64,000 nucleotides of DNA from positions 1-64,000 of the forward strand of contig RAYM01000036.1 of assembly GCA_003611805.1 (NCBI GenBank). Direction: 5' to 3'. Source of the DNA: a bacterium 1xD42-87 (GTDB lineage: Bacteria; Bacillota; Clostridia; Lachnospirales; Lachnospiraceae). The position numbers were made by a program, and so were the translations under genes. Below are positions 43,769 through 52,869 of this stretch, in pieces. The notes beneath the pieces were generated by a model that saw only the letters and a list, made by a program, of their open reading frames with translations, ran no database searches and was not told where the DNA came from. The first letter of the stretch is position 1. Each line of letters opens with the position of its first letter.

Positions 43769-44686
43769 ATGTACAACGGGATTATGAATGTTTATAAGGA
43801 GGCGGGGTTCACGTCCCATGATGTTGTGGCGAAGCTCCGCGGCATCTGTAAACAGAAAAAAATAGGGCATACAGGGACACTCGACCCGGATGCGGTCGGC
43901 GTGCTTCCTGTATGTTTTGGTTCGTGCACGAAACTGTGCGACATGCTGACGGACTGGGACAAGGAATATATCGCAGCGCTGCGGCTGGGGGTGGTGACGG
44001 ACACGCAGGATTTAACAGGACGGGTGCTGTTTCATGCGGAGGAGGAGGCGCTCGCGGCGCTTACGGAAGAGAAGGTACGGGCATGCATTCTCGGTTTTCG
44101 CGGCGATTACGATCAGATTCCGCCTATGTATTCGGCTCTCAAGGTGAACGGTAAAAAACTGTATGAGCTGGCAAGGGCGGGAAAAGAGGTGGAGCGGAAG
44201 CCCCGTGCGGTACAGATCCGGGAGCTGGAGATTCTGGAAATGAATCTTCCCACGGTCCGATTCCGGGTAGTCTGCTCGAAGGGCACCTACATTCGGACAC
44301 TCTGCCATGACATCGGGGAGAAACTCGGATGCGGCGGAGCCATGGCATCCCTGACGCGGAGCCGTGTGGGTATTTTCAGGATTGAGGATGCGCTGCGCCT
44401 CGCAGAGATTGAGCAGCTGCGGGATGAGAATAAAATATCGAGCGTTATGATTTTGCCGGATGCCGTTTTTTCGGATTGCAGGGAGATGAGGACGGTATCT
44501 GCGGCGCGCAGGCTCTTGGAGAACGGGAACAAAATTCCGGCAGAGATGCTTGGAGATCATGTTCTACTGCGTGAGAAGGAGCGGCTGCGGATGTATGACG
44601 AGGCGGGGCGGTTTTACGGAATTTATGAGTATTATGCCGCTGAGCGGGAAGCGAGACCTGTGAAAATGTTTCTGTCAGATCAATAA
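43769..44686 (+). CDS. truB: tRNA pseudouridine(55) synthase
   Basis: 305 residues: MYNGIMNVYKEAGFTSHDVV, then GHTGTLDPDAVGVLPV with the catalytic Asp, the QIPPMYSALKVNGKKLYELAR motif and CSKGTYIRTLCHDIG. It makes the universal pseudouridine of the T-loop. Family alignment by eye favours ATG 43769; GTG 43754 is possible, and a much longer frame from 43619 runs back into nrnA. About 95 bases separate it from nrnA. Confidence 0.94.
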   Translation: MYNGIMNVYKEAGFTSHDVVAKLRGICKQKKIGHTGTLDPDAVGVLPVCFGSCTKLCDMLTDWDKEYIAALRLGVVTDTQDLTGRVLFHAEEEALAALTEEKVRACILGFRGDYDQIPPMYSALKVNGKKLYELARAGKEVERKPRAVQIRELEILEMNLPTVRFRVVCSKGTYIRTLCHDIGEKLGCGGAMASLTRSRVGIFRIEDALRLAEIEQLRDENKISSVMILPDAVFSDCREMRTVSAARRLLENGNKIPAEMLGDHVLLREKERLRMYDEAGRFYGIYEYYAAEREARPVKMFLSDQ

Positions 44687-44779
44687 CAGCGATTGTTATA
44701 AAATGTCTGCTGCGAGTGGGGCAATACGACAGCGGCAGCAGGCGGGATGGCAAATAGGTGTGGAAGCGGGACAGGTAAT

Positions 44780-45691
44780 ATGGTAATTATAGAAAATACG
44801 ACAGAATTTCATCTGGAATACAAAAGCGCCGTCGCCCTTGGGAAGTTTGACGGGATCCATCTGGGACACCGACGTCTTCTGGACCGGGTGCTGGAGCAGA
44901 AAAAGAGGGGGCTTCAGACGGTAGTTTTTACCTTTGATACTTCGGCGGCGTCTTTCTTCGGCGGAGAGACGAAGGAACTGTCAACCCGCGAAGAGAAGAG
45001 GGACATGTTTTCGCGGCTGGGAATCGATGTGCTGATTGAATTTCCCTTAAACAGGGAGACGGCGGCAACGGATCCTGCCGATTTTGTGACGCGTTATCTT
45101 GCTGCGCAGATGCAGACGGCATATCTCTGTGCCGGAGCGGACATCTCTTTCGGGAGGCGCGGCGCGGGAGACTATGCGCTTCTGGCTGACTATGCCGGCA
45201 ACTGTGGTTACCGGGTGGAACTGATCGACAAGGTATGTGTGGACGGGGAGGAAGTCAGCTCCACCAGAGTGCGGCAGGCAGTCCGGGCGGGCGAGATGGA
45301 GAAGGTTTCCTTCATGCTGGGCTCACCCTATCGCGTGAGCGGAAAGGTGGTTCACGGCAGACAGCTTGGGCGAAAACTCGGGATGCCTACTGCGAATCTC
45401 CTGCCGGACGAGAGAAAACTTCTGCCCCCGAACGGGGTTTACTATTCCAGGGCGGAACTCGGCGAAAAGAGTTACCGGGGCATCTCCAACGTGGGATATA
45501 AGCCTACGGTTTCGGAGGATAAAATTCTTGGCGTGGAGACTTATCTTTATGATTTCGAGGGGGAAGTCTATGACAGGGATATGACTGTGGAGCTTCTCGC
45601 CTTTCGCAGGGAAGAGCGTGCCTTTGGGAGTGTGGAGGCGCTGCGCCGGCAGATTGAGGCGGATGTGGAAGCGGGGAGAAATTTCTCATAG
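44780..45691 (+). CDS. ribF: Bifunctional riboflavin kinase / FAD synthetase
   Basis: 303 residues. The N-terminal FAD-synthetase part has VALGKFDGIHLGHRRLLDRV and later SSTRVRQAVRAGEME. The C-terminal flavokinase part has VVHGRQLGRKLGMPTANL, PPNGVYY and SNVGYKPT. It converts riboflavin to FMN and FAD. ATG 44780 follows GGGACAGG. It closes the rimP-to-ribF operon. Confidence 0.95.
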   Translation: MVIIENTTEFHLEYKSAVALGKFDGIHLGHRRLLDRVLEQKKRGLQTVVFTFDTSAASFFGGETKELSTREEKRDMFSRLGIDVLIEFPLNRETAATDPADFVTRYLAAQMQTAYLCAGADISFGRRGAGDYALLADYAGNCGYRVELIDKVCVDGEEVSSTRVRQAVRAGEMEKVSFMLGSPYRVSGKVVHGRQLGRKLGMPTANLLPDERKLLPPNGVYYSRAELGEKSYRGISNVGYKPTVSEDKILGVETYLYDFEGEVYDRDMTVELLAFRREERAFGSVEALRRQIEADVEAGRNFS

Positions 45692-45725
45692 ATGCCGTCC
45701 AAAAGTCTTTTTTTGTCGTAAGGGG

Positions 45726-45754
45726 TTGTAAGAGGATTTTTTTTTCGATACAAT
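45726..45754 (+). promoter_or_regulatory. Promoter of the Na/Pi-type transporter gene
   Basis: TTGTAA (45726-45731), 17-bp T-rich spacer, TACAAT (45749-45754); the coding start is ~57 bases downstream. Confidence 0.6.
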
Positions 45755-45810
45755 AGAACCGTGTAGCTTTTCAATGGGGAAAAGAACAAAGGAAGGATAG
45801 TTAAACCAAG

Positions 45811-47445
45811 ATGAGTATATCGATTATTCTGTCCATGGCGGGCGGCTTGGGGCTGTTTCTGTATGGTATGCGCATTATGAGCGACAGTATAGAGAAAGTT
45901 GCGGGCGCGAAGTTGAGAGGGATACTGGAACGGTTGACGACCAACCGTTTTATGGCTATTTTAGTGGGCGTGTTTTTCACGGCGGTGGTCCAGTCTTCTT
46001 CAGCATGTACGGTCATGGTGGTCAGCTTTGTCAACTCCGGGCTGATGACGCTTACGCAGGCGGCTGGCGTCATTCTTGGCGCCAATGTAGGTACGACGGT
46101 AACGGCGCTCCTTGTTTCCTTTAAGCTGGAGAAAGCGGCGCCTGTGATTCTGCTTGCGGGCGTGTTGATTCTCATGTTTGTTAAGAAACAGAAGATTTCC
46201 AGATGGGGAGAGGCAATTATCGGCTTTGGCGTTCTTTTCATGGGACTGAGTTCGATGTCGGGAGCGATGTCCGGTATGAAGGATTCTCCGGAAATTTTAC
46301 ATATGTTTGCGTCCCTGCAGTCGCCTCTCATGGCGGTGCTGTTGGGCACTGTCTTAACGGCGGTAATCCAGAGTTCGTCCGTGACGGTCAGTATACTGGT
46401 GCTTCTTGCCAATCAGGGGATGATGGGAATAGATATCTGCATGTTTACCATTCTCGGTTGTAACATCGGTTCCTGTGCAACTGCCATGATAGCTTCGTTA
46501 AGCGGAAAGAAAGATGCGAAGCGGGCGGCGGCGATTCATCTTATTTTCAATGTAATTGGAACGGTTATTGTATTCCTTGTCCTTTTGGCGACGGTGGATA
46601 CGTTTGCGGCAGCGCTTATGGCGTTTACCGGCAATAATCCGGGCAGGGTGGTGGCTTATGCGCATATTTCCATTAAAATTTTTCAGGTTGTCCTGCTGAT
46701 GCCGTTTATCAGGCAGATTGTGAAGCTGACTTATGTGCTTGTGCCCGGCGACGACAAGAAGATCGGTTACCGGGACAGCTACCAACTTAAGTATATCGGT
46801 GAAAAAGTGGTCTTAAATCCGGCAACGGCGGTGGTGGAGGTAATCAAGGAGCTGGACCGTATGGGCTCCCTTGCAAATGAGAATCTGAACCGCGCCATGA
46901 ACGCGCTGATTACACTCGACCAGGATGAGATCAACGAGGTTTACGAGGTGGAGAAGAATATCGACTTCCTAAGCCACGCCATCACCAATTATCTGGTGAA
47001 GATTAACCAGACAACCCTGCCGATCGAGGATTTGAAGAGCATCGGCGCGCTGTTCCATGTGGTAAACGATATTGAGCGTATCGGTGACCATGCGGAGAAC
47101 ATCGTGGATGCGGCGGTACAGAGGGAAAAGACCGGTGTGGGCTTCTCCAAGGCGGCGCAGCGGGAACTGGGCGAGATGATAGATATGGTCAATACGGTTC
47201 TGCGGTTCTCCTTCGAGATGTTCGTCAAGAGCACAGAAGAGCATGTGGAGGATATCAGAAATCTGGAGGAGGCAATTGACGAGAAGGAAAAGGAGCTGCA
47301 GCAGCGTCATATTGAGCGGCTTTCCAACAACGAGTGTACGCCCGAGGCGGGCGCGATGTTCTCGGATATCGTGTCGGGGCTTGAGAGGGTGGCGGACCAT
47401 GCCACAAATATTGCTTTTGCAAACAGTTATTTTGAGCCGAATTAG
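45811..47445 (+). CDS. Na+/phosphate cotransporter-family protein with PhoU-like tail
   Basis: 544 residues. Two inverted repeats of the Na/Pi fold each contain the QSSSA/QSSSV motif (VVQSSSACTVMV near 52-63 and VIQSSSVTVSIL near 190), with about 8-9 helices to residue 315. The remainder is a PhoU-like helical domain with GDHAENIVD and ERVADHATNIAFA. The family imports phosphate or, in some Firmicutes, has signalling roles in envelope stress. A weak site (GGAAGGA) precedes ATG 45811. Single-gene transcript. Confidence 0.88.
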   Translation: MSISIILSMAGGLGLFLYGMRIMSDSIEKVAGAKLRGILERLTTNRFMAILVGVFFTAVVQSSSACTVMVVSFVNSGLMTLTQAAGVILGANVGTTVTALLVSFKLEKAAPVILLAGVLILMFVKKQKISRWGEAIIGFGVLFMGLSSMSGAMSGMKDSPEILHMFASLQSPLMAVLLGTVLTAVIQSSSVTVSILVLLANQGMMGIDICMFTILGCNIGSCATAMIASLSGKKDAKRAAAIHLIFNVIGTVIVFLVLLATVDTFAAALMAFTGNNPGRVVAYAHISIKIFQVVLLMPFIRQIVKLTYVLVPGDDKKIGYRDSYQLKYIGEKVVLNPATAVVEVIKELDRMGSLANENLNRAMNALITLDQDEINEVYEVEKNIDFLSHAITNYLVKINQTTLPIEDLKSIGALFHVVNDIERIGDHAENIVDAAVQREKTGVGFSKAAQRELGEMIDMVNTVLRFSFEMFVKSTEEHVEDIRNLEEAIDEKEKELQQRHIERLSNNECTPEAGAMFSDIVSGLERVADHATNIAFANSYFEPN

Positions 47446-47556
47446 GCGGTAAAATTTGCCTGTCAAAGAAAATGTTAACGTAAAGGAATGCGAAATCTGG
47501 TGTGAGTGTGAACAGCAGCCCACCAGGGCGATCGGAACGGATTCGGCGCCCGCTGC

Positions 47557-47585
47557 TTGACAGAGAGGAGTGTGATTGTTATAAT
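47557..47585 (+). promoter_or_regulatory. Near-consensus sigma-A promoter of the NlpC/P60 gene
   Basis: TTGACA (47557-47562), 17-bp spacer, TATAAT (47580-47585): a perfect match to both boxes, the strongest promoter in the window. An imperfect AGCAGC...GCTGCT arm pair lies just upstream (47513-47557). Confidence 0.88.
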
Positions 47586-47649
47586 AACCCCGTAATTGTT
47601 ACAGAAATGTTACAAAAAACTTCATGCGGGGAAAAGGAAACGGCTTTAC

Positions 47650-48804
47650 ATGAAAAGAAGGAAGACTTTATTGATAATAACAGGCGCTGCTTTATTGCTG
47701 GCTTCATTTGTGGTACAGGCATCCATTCCAGTGCCTGATCTTTTGCCGATCGGGCAGCTGAAACTGGACAGGGATACTGCGGAGGATGCTTCGCAGGAGG
47801 AAGAGCAGGTCAGCGGCAACAGTGTGGAGGAAAGCGGCACGGAGAATGACGTGGAGACAGCGCAGGATGTGCTGAATGAGGACGCCATAGGCTCAAGCGC
47901 GATCCTGATTTCCGATAAGACGGCGGAGGATTATGAGCTTGCCTACGAGCGGGCGAAAAATGCCAACTGGGGCTACACGAATCTGGGAATTGCGGATGTG
48001 AGCGATAACCTGAATATACGTGCCATTGCCGCGGAGGATGGCAGGCTTGTGGGAAAACTGCCCAGAAACGCCGCCTGCGAGGTGATCGACACGGACGATA
48101 CATGGGCGCATATCAAGTCCGGCAGTGTGGAGGGATATGTGAGTCTGGAGTATCTGCTGACGGGGGTTCCTGCGAAGTATAAGGCGGAGGAGCTGGCGGT
48201 TACTGTTGCGAAGGTGACCACCGACGGTCTGAATGTCAGGGCTGAGGCGAATACCGACTCAGAGGTGATTACGCTGGTAGCGCAGGGCGAGGAACTGGAA
48301 GTGGCAGCCGTGGAGGGTGACTGGGTCAAGGTTTTGCTGGATGACGATGAGGTATATGTTGCCGCCGAGTATGTGGAGGTCAGCGCGGAGCTTAGCACGG
48401 CGGTCACAATGACGGAGCTGCTCTACGGGCAGGGCGTTTCTGATGTGCGGGTGGATATCTGCCAGTACGCGAAAGAATTTATCGGGAACCCTTACGTATG
48501 GGGCGGTACCAGCCTGACGAAGGGGGCGGATTGTTCCGGCTTTGTGATGAAGGTCTTTCAGAAGTACGGCGTGAAACTTCCACGGACTTCCAGAACGCAG
48601 GCAAACTGCGGCACCACCATCAAGGTGTCGGAGGCGAAGCCGGGAGACCTGATCTTTTACGCGAAGGGCAAGACCATCAATCATGTGGCGATCTATATTG
48701 GAAACGGGCAGGTGGTTCATGCCAGCAGCCCAAAGACCGGAATCAAGATTTCCAACGTATCCTACCGCACACCGTTCAAGGCGGTGAGGGTTCTGTACGA
48801 CTGA
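47650..48804 (+). CDS. Secreted NlpC/P60 endopeptidase with two SH3 domains
   Basis: 384 residues. A signal peptide (RRKTLLIITGAALLLASFVV) and an acidic linker are followed by two bacterial SH3 domains (NLNIRAIAAEDGRLVGKL near 120-185 and LNVRAEANTDSEVITLV near 200-260). The catalytic NlpC/P60 domain has Cys in GADCSGFVMKVF, His in NHVAIYIGNGQVVHASS. It cleaves peptidoglycan stem peptides outside the cell. ATG 47650 gives the signal peptide; AAAAGGAAA lies upstream. The strong promoter at 47557 suggests high expression. Confidence 0.9.
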   Translation: MKRRKTLLIITGAALLLASFVVQASIPVPDLLPIGQLKLDRDTAEDASQEEEQVSGNSVEESGTENDVETAQDVLNEDAIGSSAILISDKTAEDYELAYERAKNANWGYTNLGIADVSDNLNIRAIAAEDGRLVGKLPRNAACEVIDTDDTWAHIKSGSVEGYVSLEYLLTGVPAKYKAEELAVTVAKVTTDGLNVRAEANTDSEVITLVAQGEELEVAAVEGDWVKVLLDDDEVYVAAEYVEVSAELSTAVTMTELLYGQGVSDVRVDICQYAKEFIGNPYVWGGTSLTKGADCSGFVMKVFQKYGVKLPRTSRTQANCGTTIKVSEAKPGDLIFYAKGKTINHVAIYIGNGQVVHASSPKTGIKISNVSYRTPFKAVRVLYD

Positions 48805-48889
48805 AGCGGCGCGGACGGAAGGCTGTGCGACATAATCGGACATGCTGTCTGCGTTCTCTGAAACAGAGTGTTTTGAAACAGGGGAAGAG

Positions 48890-49261
48890 ATGGAGAGACG
48901 GATTTTAACGTACCGAAAATATATGGATGAACTGCTTTTGCGGGAGGATGCCGATTGGGAGCGGATCCGTGAGGAGCACCTTGTGCAGGTGGGATTTTTT
49001 CAGCACGAGAGACTGATTCATCTGATTGTCACGGTGATTTTCGCCCTATTTGCCGTATTGTCCATAGGAATGGCGTTTATTATGATGGCGCTTGGAACGG
49101 AGGGCGCGGGTAGCTGGCTTTTTGTGGTGGCGGCGTTTCTTGTGCTGTTGATCCCGTATGTGCGCCATTATTATATACTGGAAAACGAAGTGCAGAAGAT
49201 GTACAGGCAGTACGATGAAATTATCGCAAAGATGGGGGAGGGCTATCGTCAGGGAGACTAA
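48890..49261 (+). CDS. Small two-helix membrane protein of unknown function
   Basis: 123 residues: charged N-terminus (MERRILTYRKYMDELLL), two membrane helices at about 45-65 and 75-95 (LIVTVIFALFAVLSIGMAF; WLFVVAAFLVLLIPY), then a charged coil-like tail (ENEVQKMYRQYDEIIAKM). No family recognised. ATG 48890 lies directly behind GGGGAAGAG; longer readings start in the preceding gap. It follows the NlpC/P60 gene and may be read from the same promoter. Confidence 0.6.
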   Translation: MERRILTYRKYMDELLLREDADWERIREEHLVQVGFFQHERLIHLIVTVIFALFAVLSIGMAFIMMALGTEGAGSWLFVVAAFLVLLIPYVRHYYILENEVQKMYRQYDEIIAKMGEGYRQGD

Positions 49262-49301
49262 TTTGCGCGCTGATTTTTATGAATATCCATGGGAAACAGG
49301 C

Positions 49302-49330
49302 TTTACAAGGCAGGAGCACTGTGGTAAAAT
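49302..49330 (+). promoter_or_regulatory. Promoter of rpsO
   Basis: TTTACA (49302-49307), 17-bp spacer, TAAAAT (49325-49330). It leaves a ~95-base leader (49337-49432) containing GGGACACTCCGGCCCC and a TCAGGG/CCCTGA hairpin (49395-49411) close to the ribosome binding site. The latter is a plausible S15 autoregulation site. Confidence 0.65.
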
Positions 49331-49432
49331 ATGACGGTATGAATTTCAGCCGGCACGCAGAGGCGGGACACTCCGGCCCCTTCTTGGTGTCAGGCGGTTA
49401 TCAGGGCAGACCCCTGAGGGAAAGGAGAACTT

Positions 49433-49699
49433 ATGATTTCTAAGGAAAAGAAGACAGCAATTATTAAAGAGTACGCCAGATCTGAGGGTGACACCGGTTC
49501 GCCGGAGGTACAGGTAGCGGTTCTGACAGCGAGAATCCAGGAGCTGACAGATCATCTGAAGGAGAATCCGAAGGATCATCACTCCAGAAGAGGACTCCTG
49601 AAAATGGTAGGTCAGAGACGTGGACTGCTCGGCTACCTGAAGGAGAAGGATATCGAAAGATATCGTGTACTGATCGAGAGACTTGGACTTCGTAAATAA
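49433..49699 (+). CDS. rpsO: Ribosomal protein uS15
   Basis: 88 residues, exact family length. [17 protein letters not shown], then [21 protein letters not shown] and [12 protein letters not shown]. It binds the central domain of 16S rRNA early in 30S assembly. GGAAAGGAGAA precedes the ATG. A terminator follows, and pnp comes next, the ancient rpsO-pnp order. Confidence 0.97.
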   Translation: MISKEKKTAIIKEYARSEGDTGSPEVQVAVLTARIQELTDHLKENPKDHHSRRGLLKMVGQRRGLLGYLKEKDIERYRVLIERLGLRK

Positions 49700-49710
49700 T
49701 AAGGGATGAT

Positions 49711-49755
49711 GAGCGGAGATAGGGTTGGCAGGTCCGACCCTAAATCCGCTCTTCT
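49711..49755 (+). terminator. Intrinsic terminator after rpsO
   Basis: GAGCGGA (49711-49717) pairs with TCCGCTC (49745-49751), with an inner AGGGT/ACCCT stem, followed by TTCTC. The T-run is weak, so read-through into pnp is possible. Confidence 0.6.
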
Positions 49756-49870
49756 CATATAATTAACAGGCATTCTCCGTATTGTTTTGAGTCACAGCAG
49801 AGCTGTGAAATGGCGGTAGAGTGAATGAACTGGGAGCAAAGAAGAGAAGCGAGAAGAAGGAGAGAGAATT

Positions 49871-51961
49871 ATGTACAAGAGTTACACTTTAGAACTCGCC
49901 GGGCGTACCCTCCGGGTAGACATCGGCAGAGTCGGCAAACAGGCAAACGGCTGCGCATTCATGCAGTATGGCGAGACCACCGTGTTATCCACGGCGACGG
50001 CCTCCGATAAACCGAGGGACGGCATTGATTTCTTCCCCTGCAGCGTGGAGTATGAGGAGAAGTTTTATTCCGTAGGAAAGATTCCCGGCGGCTTTAACAA
50101 GAGAGAGGGTAAGCCCTCCGAGAATGCGATTCTCACAAGCCGTGTGATCGACCGTCCCATGAGACCCTTATTCCCGAAGGACTACCGCAATGACGTGACT
50201 TTAAACAATTTGGTAATGAGCGTGGATCCGGCATGCCGCCCGGAGCTGGTAGCCATGATCGGTACGGCCATTGCCACATGCATTTCGGATATTCCTTTTG
50301 CAGGTCCCTGCGCGATGACGCAGATGGGTATGGTGGACGGCGAGCTGATCGTCAACCCTTCTCAGGAACAGTGGGACAAGGGTGACCTGAAGATGACCGT
50401 GGCTTCCACCGCGGAAAAGGTGATGATGATCGAAGCCGGCGCCAACGAGGTGCCGGAGGCAAAGGTGCTGGAGGCGATCTACAAGGCACATGAGGTAAAC
50501 CAGACGCTGATCGCTTTCATCAACCAGATCGTTGCCGAGGTGGGCAAGCCGAAGCACGCTTATGAGAGCTGCGCGGTTCCCGAGCAGATGTTTGAGGACA
50601 TGAAGAAAGTCGTGACGCCCGAGGAGATGGAGACGGCTGTCTTCACCGATGAGAAGCAGGTGCGCGAGGAGAATATCAGAAATATCACGGCGAGACTGGA
50701 GGAGGCTTTCGCGGAGAACGAGGAATATCTGTCAGTGCTCGGCGAGGCGGTGTACCAGTATCAGAAAAAGACCGTTCGCAAGATGATCTTAAAGGATCAC
50801 AAGCGTCCTGACGGCAGGGCGTTAGACCAGATCCGCCCGCTGGCGGCTGAGGTGGATATCATTCCGAGAGTGCATGGTTCCGCCATGTTCACGAGAGGAC
50901 AGACACAGATCTGCAATGTATGTACACTGGCGCCTCTCTCGGAGATTCAGAAGGTGGACGGCTTAGACCCGAATATCACGGGCAAGAGATATATGCACCA
51001 CTACAATTTCCCGTCCTACTCTGTGGGCGAGACGAAGGTGAGCAGAGGTCCCGGCAGAAGAGAAATCGGCCACGGCGCGCTTGCAGAGAGAGCGCTTTTG
51101 CCGGTGCTTCCCTCCGAGGAGGAATTCCCTTATGCGATTCGTACCGTGTCGGAGACCTTTGAGTCCAACGGTTCCACATCCATGGCTTCCACCTGTGCGT
51201 CCTGCATGTCCCTGATGGCGGCGGGCGTGCCGATCAAGAAGATGGTGGCAGGTATCTCCTGCGGTCTGGTAACGGGCGACACGGACGATGATTTTGTACT
51301 TTTGACTGATATTCAGGGTCTTGAGGACTTCTTCGGCGATATGGACTTCAAGGTAACCGGTACCCATGACGGTATCACGGCGATCCAGATGGATATCAAG
51401 ATCCACGGCCTGACGAAGCCTATCGTTGAAGGCGCGATCAGCAGATGCCGCGAGGCGAGGGAGTTCATTATGGCGAACTGCATGAGTCCCGCCATTTCCG
51501 CGCCCCGCAAGGAGGTCGGTCCTTATGCGCCGAAGATCATTTCCATCCAGATTGATCCTGATAAGATCGGTGATGTGGTTGGCCAGCGCGGCAAGACCAT
51601 CAATGAGATCATTGCGCGCACGGGCGTGAAGATTGACATCAACGATGAAGGACAGGTTTCTGTCTGCGGCACCGAAAACGAGATGATGGACAAGGCCGTA
51701 GATATGATTAAGATGATTACAACGGACTTTGAGGAAGGCCAGATTTTCCAGGGTACCGTGGTAAGCATCAAAGAGTTCGGCGCATTCATTGAGTTTGCAC
51801 CGGGCAAGGAGGGCATGGTTCACATCTCCAAGATCGCGAAGGAGAGAATCAACCGCGTGGAGGATGTACTCACCCTTGGAGACAAGGTGACGGTGGTATG
51901 CCTCGGCAAGGACAAGATGGGCAGAATCAGCTTCTCCATGAAGGATGTGGCTCAGGTCTAA
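49871..51961 (+). CDS. pnp: Polynucleotide phosphorylase
   Basis: 696 residues: two RNase PH domains separated by a helical domain, with FFPCSVEYEEKFYSVGKIPGG and RVIDRPMRPLFP in the first, and HGSAMFTRGQTQ, SYSVGETKVSRGPGRREIGHG and DIQGLEDFFGDMDFKV in the second. A KH domain (DVVGQRGKTINEIIARTGVK) and an S1 domain (GTVVSIKEFGAFIEF) follow. It degrades RNA phosphorolytically from the 3' end. GAAGGAGAGAG precedes ATG 49871. Structured element C starts four bases after its stop. Confidence 0.97.
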   Translation: MYKSYTLELAGRTLRVDIGRVGKQANGCAFMQYGETTVLSTATASDKPRDGIDFFPCSVEYEEKFYSVGKIPGGFNKREGKPSENAILTSRVIDRPMRPLFPKDYRNDVTLNNLVMSVDPACRPELVAMIGTAIATCISDIPFAGPCAMTQMGMVDGELIVNPSQEQWDKGDLKMTVASTAEKVMMIEAGANEVPEAKVLEAIYKAHEVNQTLIAFINQIVAEVGKPKHAYESCAVPEQMFEDMKKVVTPEEMETAVFTDEKQVREENIRNITARLEEAFAENEEYLSVLGEAVYQYQKKTVRKMILKDHKRPDGRALDQIRPLAAEVDIIPRVHGSAMFTRGQTQICNVCTLAPLSEIQKVDGLDPNITGKRYMHHYNFPSYSVGETKVSRGPGRREIGHGALAERALLPVLPSEEEFPYAIRTVSETFESNGSTSMASTCASCMSLMAAGVPIKKMVAGISCGLVTGDTDDDFVLLTDIQGLEDFFGDMDFKVTGTHDGITAIQMDIKIHGLTKPIVEGAISRCREAREFIMANCMSPAISAPRKEVGPYAPKIISIQIDPDKIGDVVGQRGKTINEIIARTGVKIDINDEGQVSVCGTENEMMDKAVDMIKMITTDFEEGQIFQGTVVSIKEFGAFIEFAPGKEGMVHISKIAKERINRVEDVLTLGDKVTVVCLGKDKMGRISFSMKDVAQV

Positions 51962-51964
51962 CAA

Positions 51965-52080
51965 CGTAAGAAGTGCTTCTAAAGACGTCCCGCCATTGGA
52001 CGGAACGCCAAGAAGCACTAAGTCTTACGCGGGAGAAGCGTGCGAAAAGAAGTGAGAATGCCCAAAATACGGGCATTCTC
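51965..52080 (+). repeat. Structured intergenic element, copy C
   Basis: Stems CGTAAGA/TCTTACG (51965-51971, 52023-52029), AGTGCTTCT/AGAAGCACT (51972-51980, 52011-52019) and CGTCC/GGACG (51986-51990, 51998-52002). A 24-base insert follows, then a GAGAATGCCC/GGGCATTCTC hairpin (52054-52063, 52071-52080). Same loop words as copies A and B. It occupies the whole pnp-HD gene gap apart from the ribosome binding site. Confidence 0.8.
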
Positions 52081-52107
52081 CGCAATTGGGAATAAGGTAG
52101 GAGAAGC

Positions 52108-52869
52108 ATGAATAATTCGGGCGTAGTTTCGCGCACGGATGATAAGGATGGCGGGAAGTATTACACGAAGCGCCATTTGGAAGAACTGGTAAGGCTGCAG
52201 ACCAGCGTGCTTAAAAAACAGGCGCTGGAGCTGCGGCGTATGAATGAACGTATTCTGGAAACCATGAGTAATGTGGTGGAGTTCCGCAATTTGGAGTCTG
52301 GGAACCATGTGAAGCGCGTGAAGGATTTCACGAGAATCCTTGCGGGGCATCTGGCGAAAGCGTGCCCGGAATATCAACTGGATAGGGAAGCCGTCGATGT
52401 GATTACAGCGGCGGCTGCTTTGCATGATGTGGGGAAAATCGCGATTCCGGACGCCATCCTGTTAAAGCCCGGAAGGCTTACTGTGCAGGAATTTGAAGTG
52501 ATGAAGACGCACACAACAAAAGGGTGTGAAATCATTGCCATGCTGGGAGATATACAGGAGGGGGAATACGGCAGGGCGAGTTATGAAATTTGCAGATATC
52601 ATCACGAGCGTTATGACGGCGGGGGATATCCCGAAGGGCTGAAGGGAGAAGAGATTCCAATTGCCGCGCAGATTGTCTCTCTGGCAGACGTCTACGATGC
52701 GCTGGTCAGTGAGCGCTGTTATAAGAGCGCGTACACGGCTGAGGAGGCGTACGATATGATTATGAGGGGTGACTGCGGTCAGTTTTCCCCCAAGCTCCTT
52801 TCCTGCCTGCGTGAAGCGAGGCGAGAGCTTGAGGAGAAAGCAGAGGGCAGGGGGGCGCTTACCACGTAG
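52108..52869 (+). CDS. HD-GYP domain phosphohydrolase
   Basis: 253 residues. A helical N-terminus (about 20-55, LEELVRLQTSVLKKQALELR) precedes an HD-GYP domain with HDVGKIAIPD, the double-His HHERYDGGGYPEGLKGEEIP motif and DVYDALVSERCYK. Members hydrolyse cyclic di-GMP or related dinucleotides; the full HHExxDGxGYP motif argues for activity. There is no receiver domain, unlike RpfG, so input must come through the helical part or expression. TAGGAG precedes the ATG. The 3' end overlaps the convergent pyrI by 11 bases. Confidence 0.87.
   Translation: MNNSGVVSRTDDKDGGKYYTKRHLEELVRLQTSVLKKQALELRRMNERILETMSNVVEFRNLESGNHVKRVKDFTRILAGHLAKACPEYQLDREAVDVITAAAALHDVGKIAIPDAILLKPGRLTVQEFEVMKTHTTKGCEIIAMLGDIQEGEYGRASYEICRYHHERYDGGGYPEGLKGEEIPIAAQIVSLADVYDALVSERCYKSAYTAEEAYDMIMRGDCGQFSPKLLSCLREARRELEEKAEGRGALTT

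Noticed and set aside
49825..50010. Short frame overlapping the start of pnp
   Set aside because: It is out of frame with pnp, reads into its conserved N-terminus and ends without a motif.
50963..52018. Long open frame antisense to pnp
   Set aside because: It is the complement of conserved RNase PH, KH and S1 coding sequence and has no ribosome binding site or recognisable domain.
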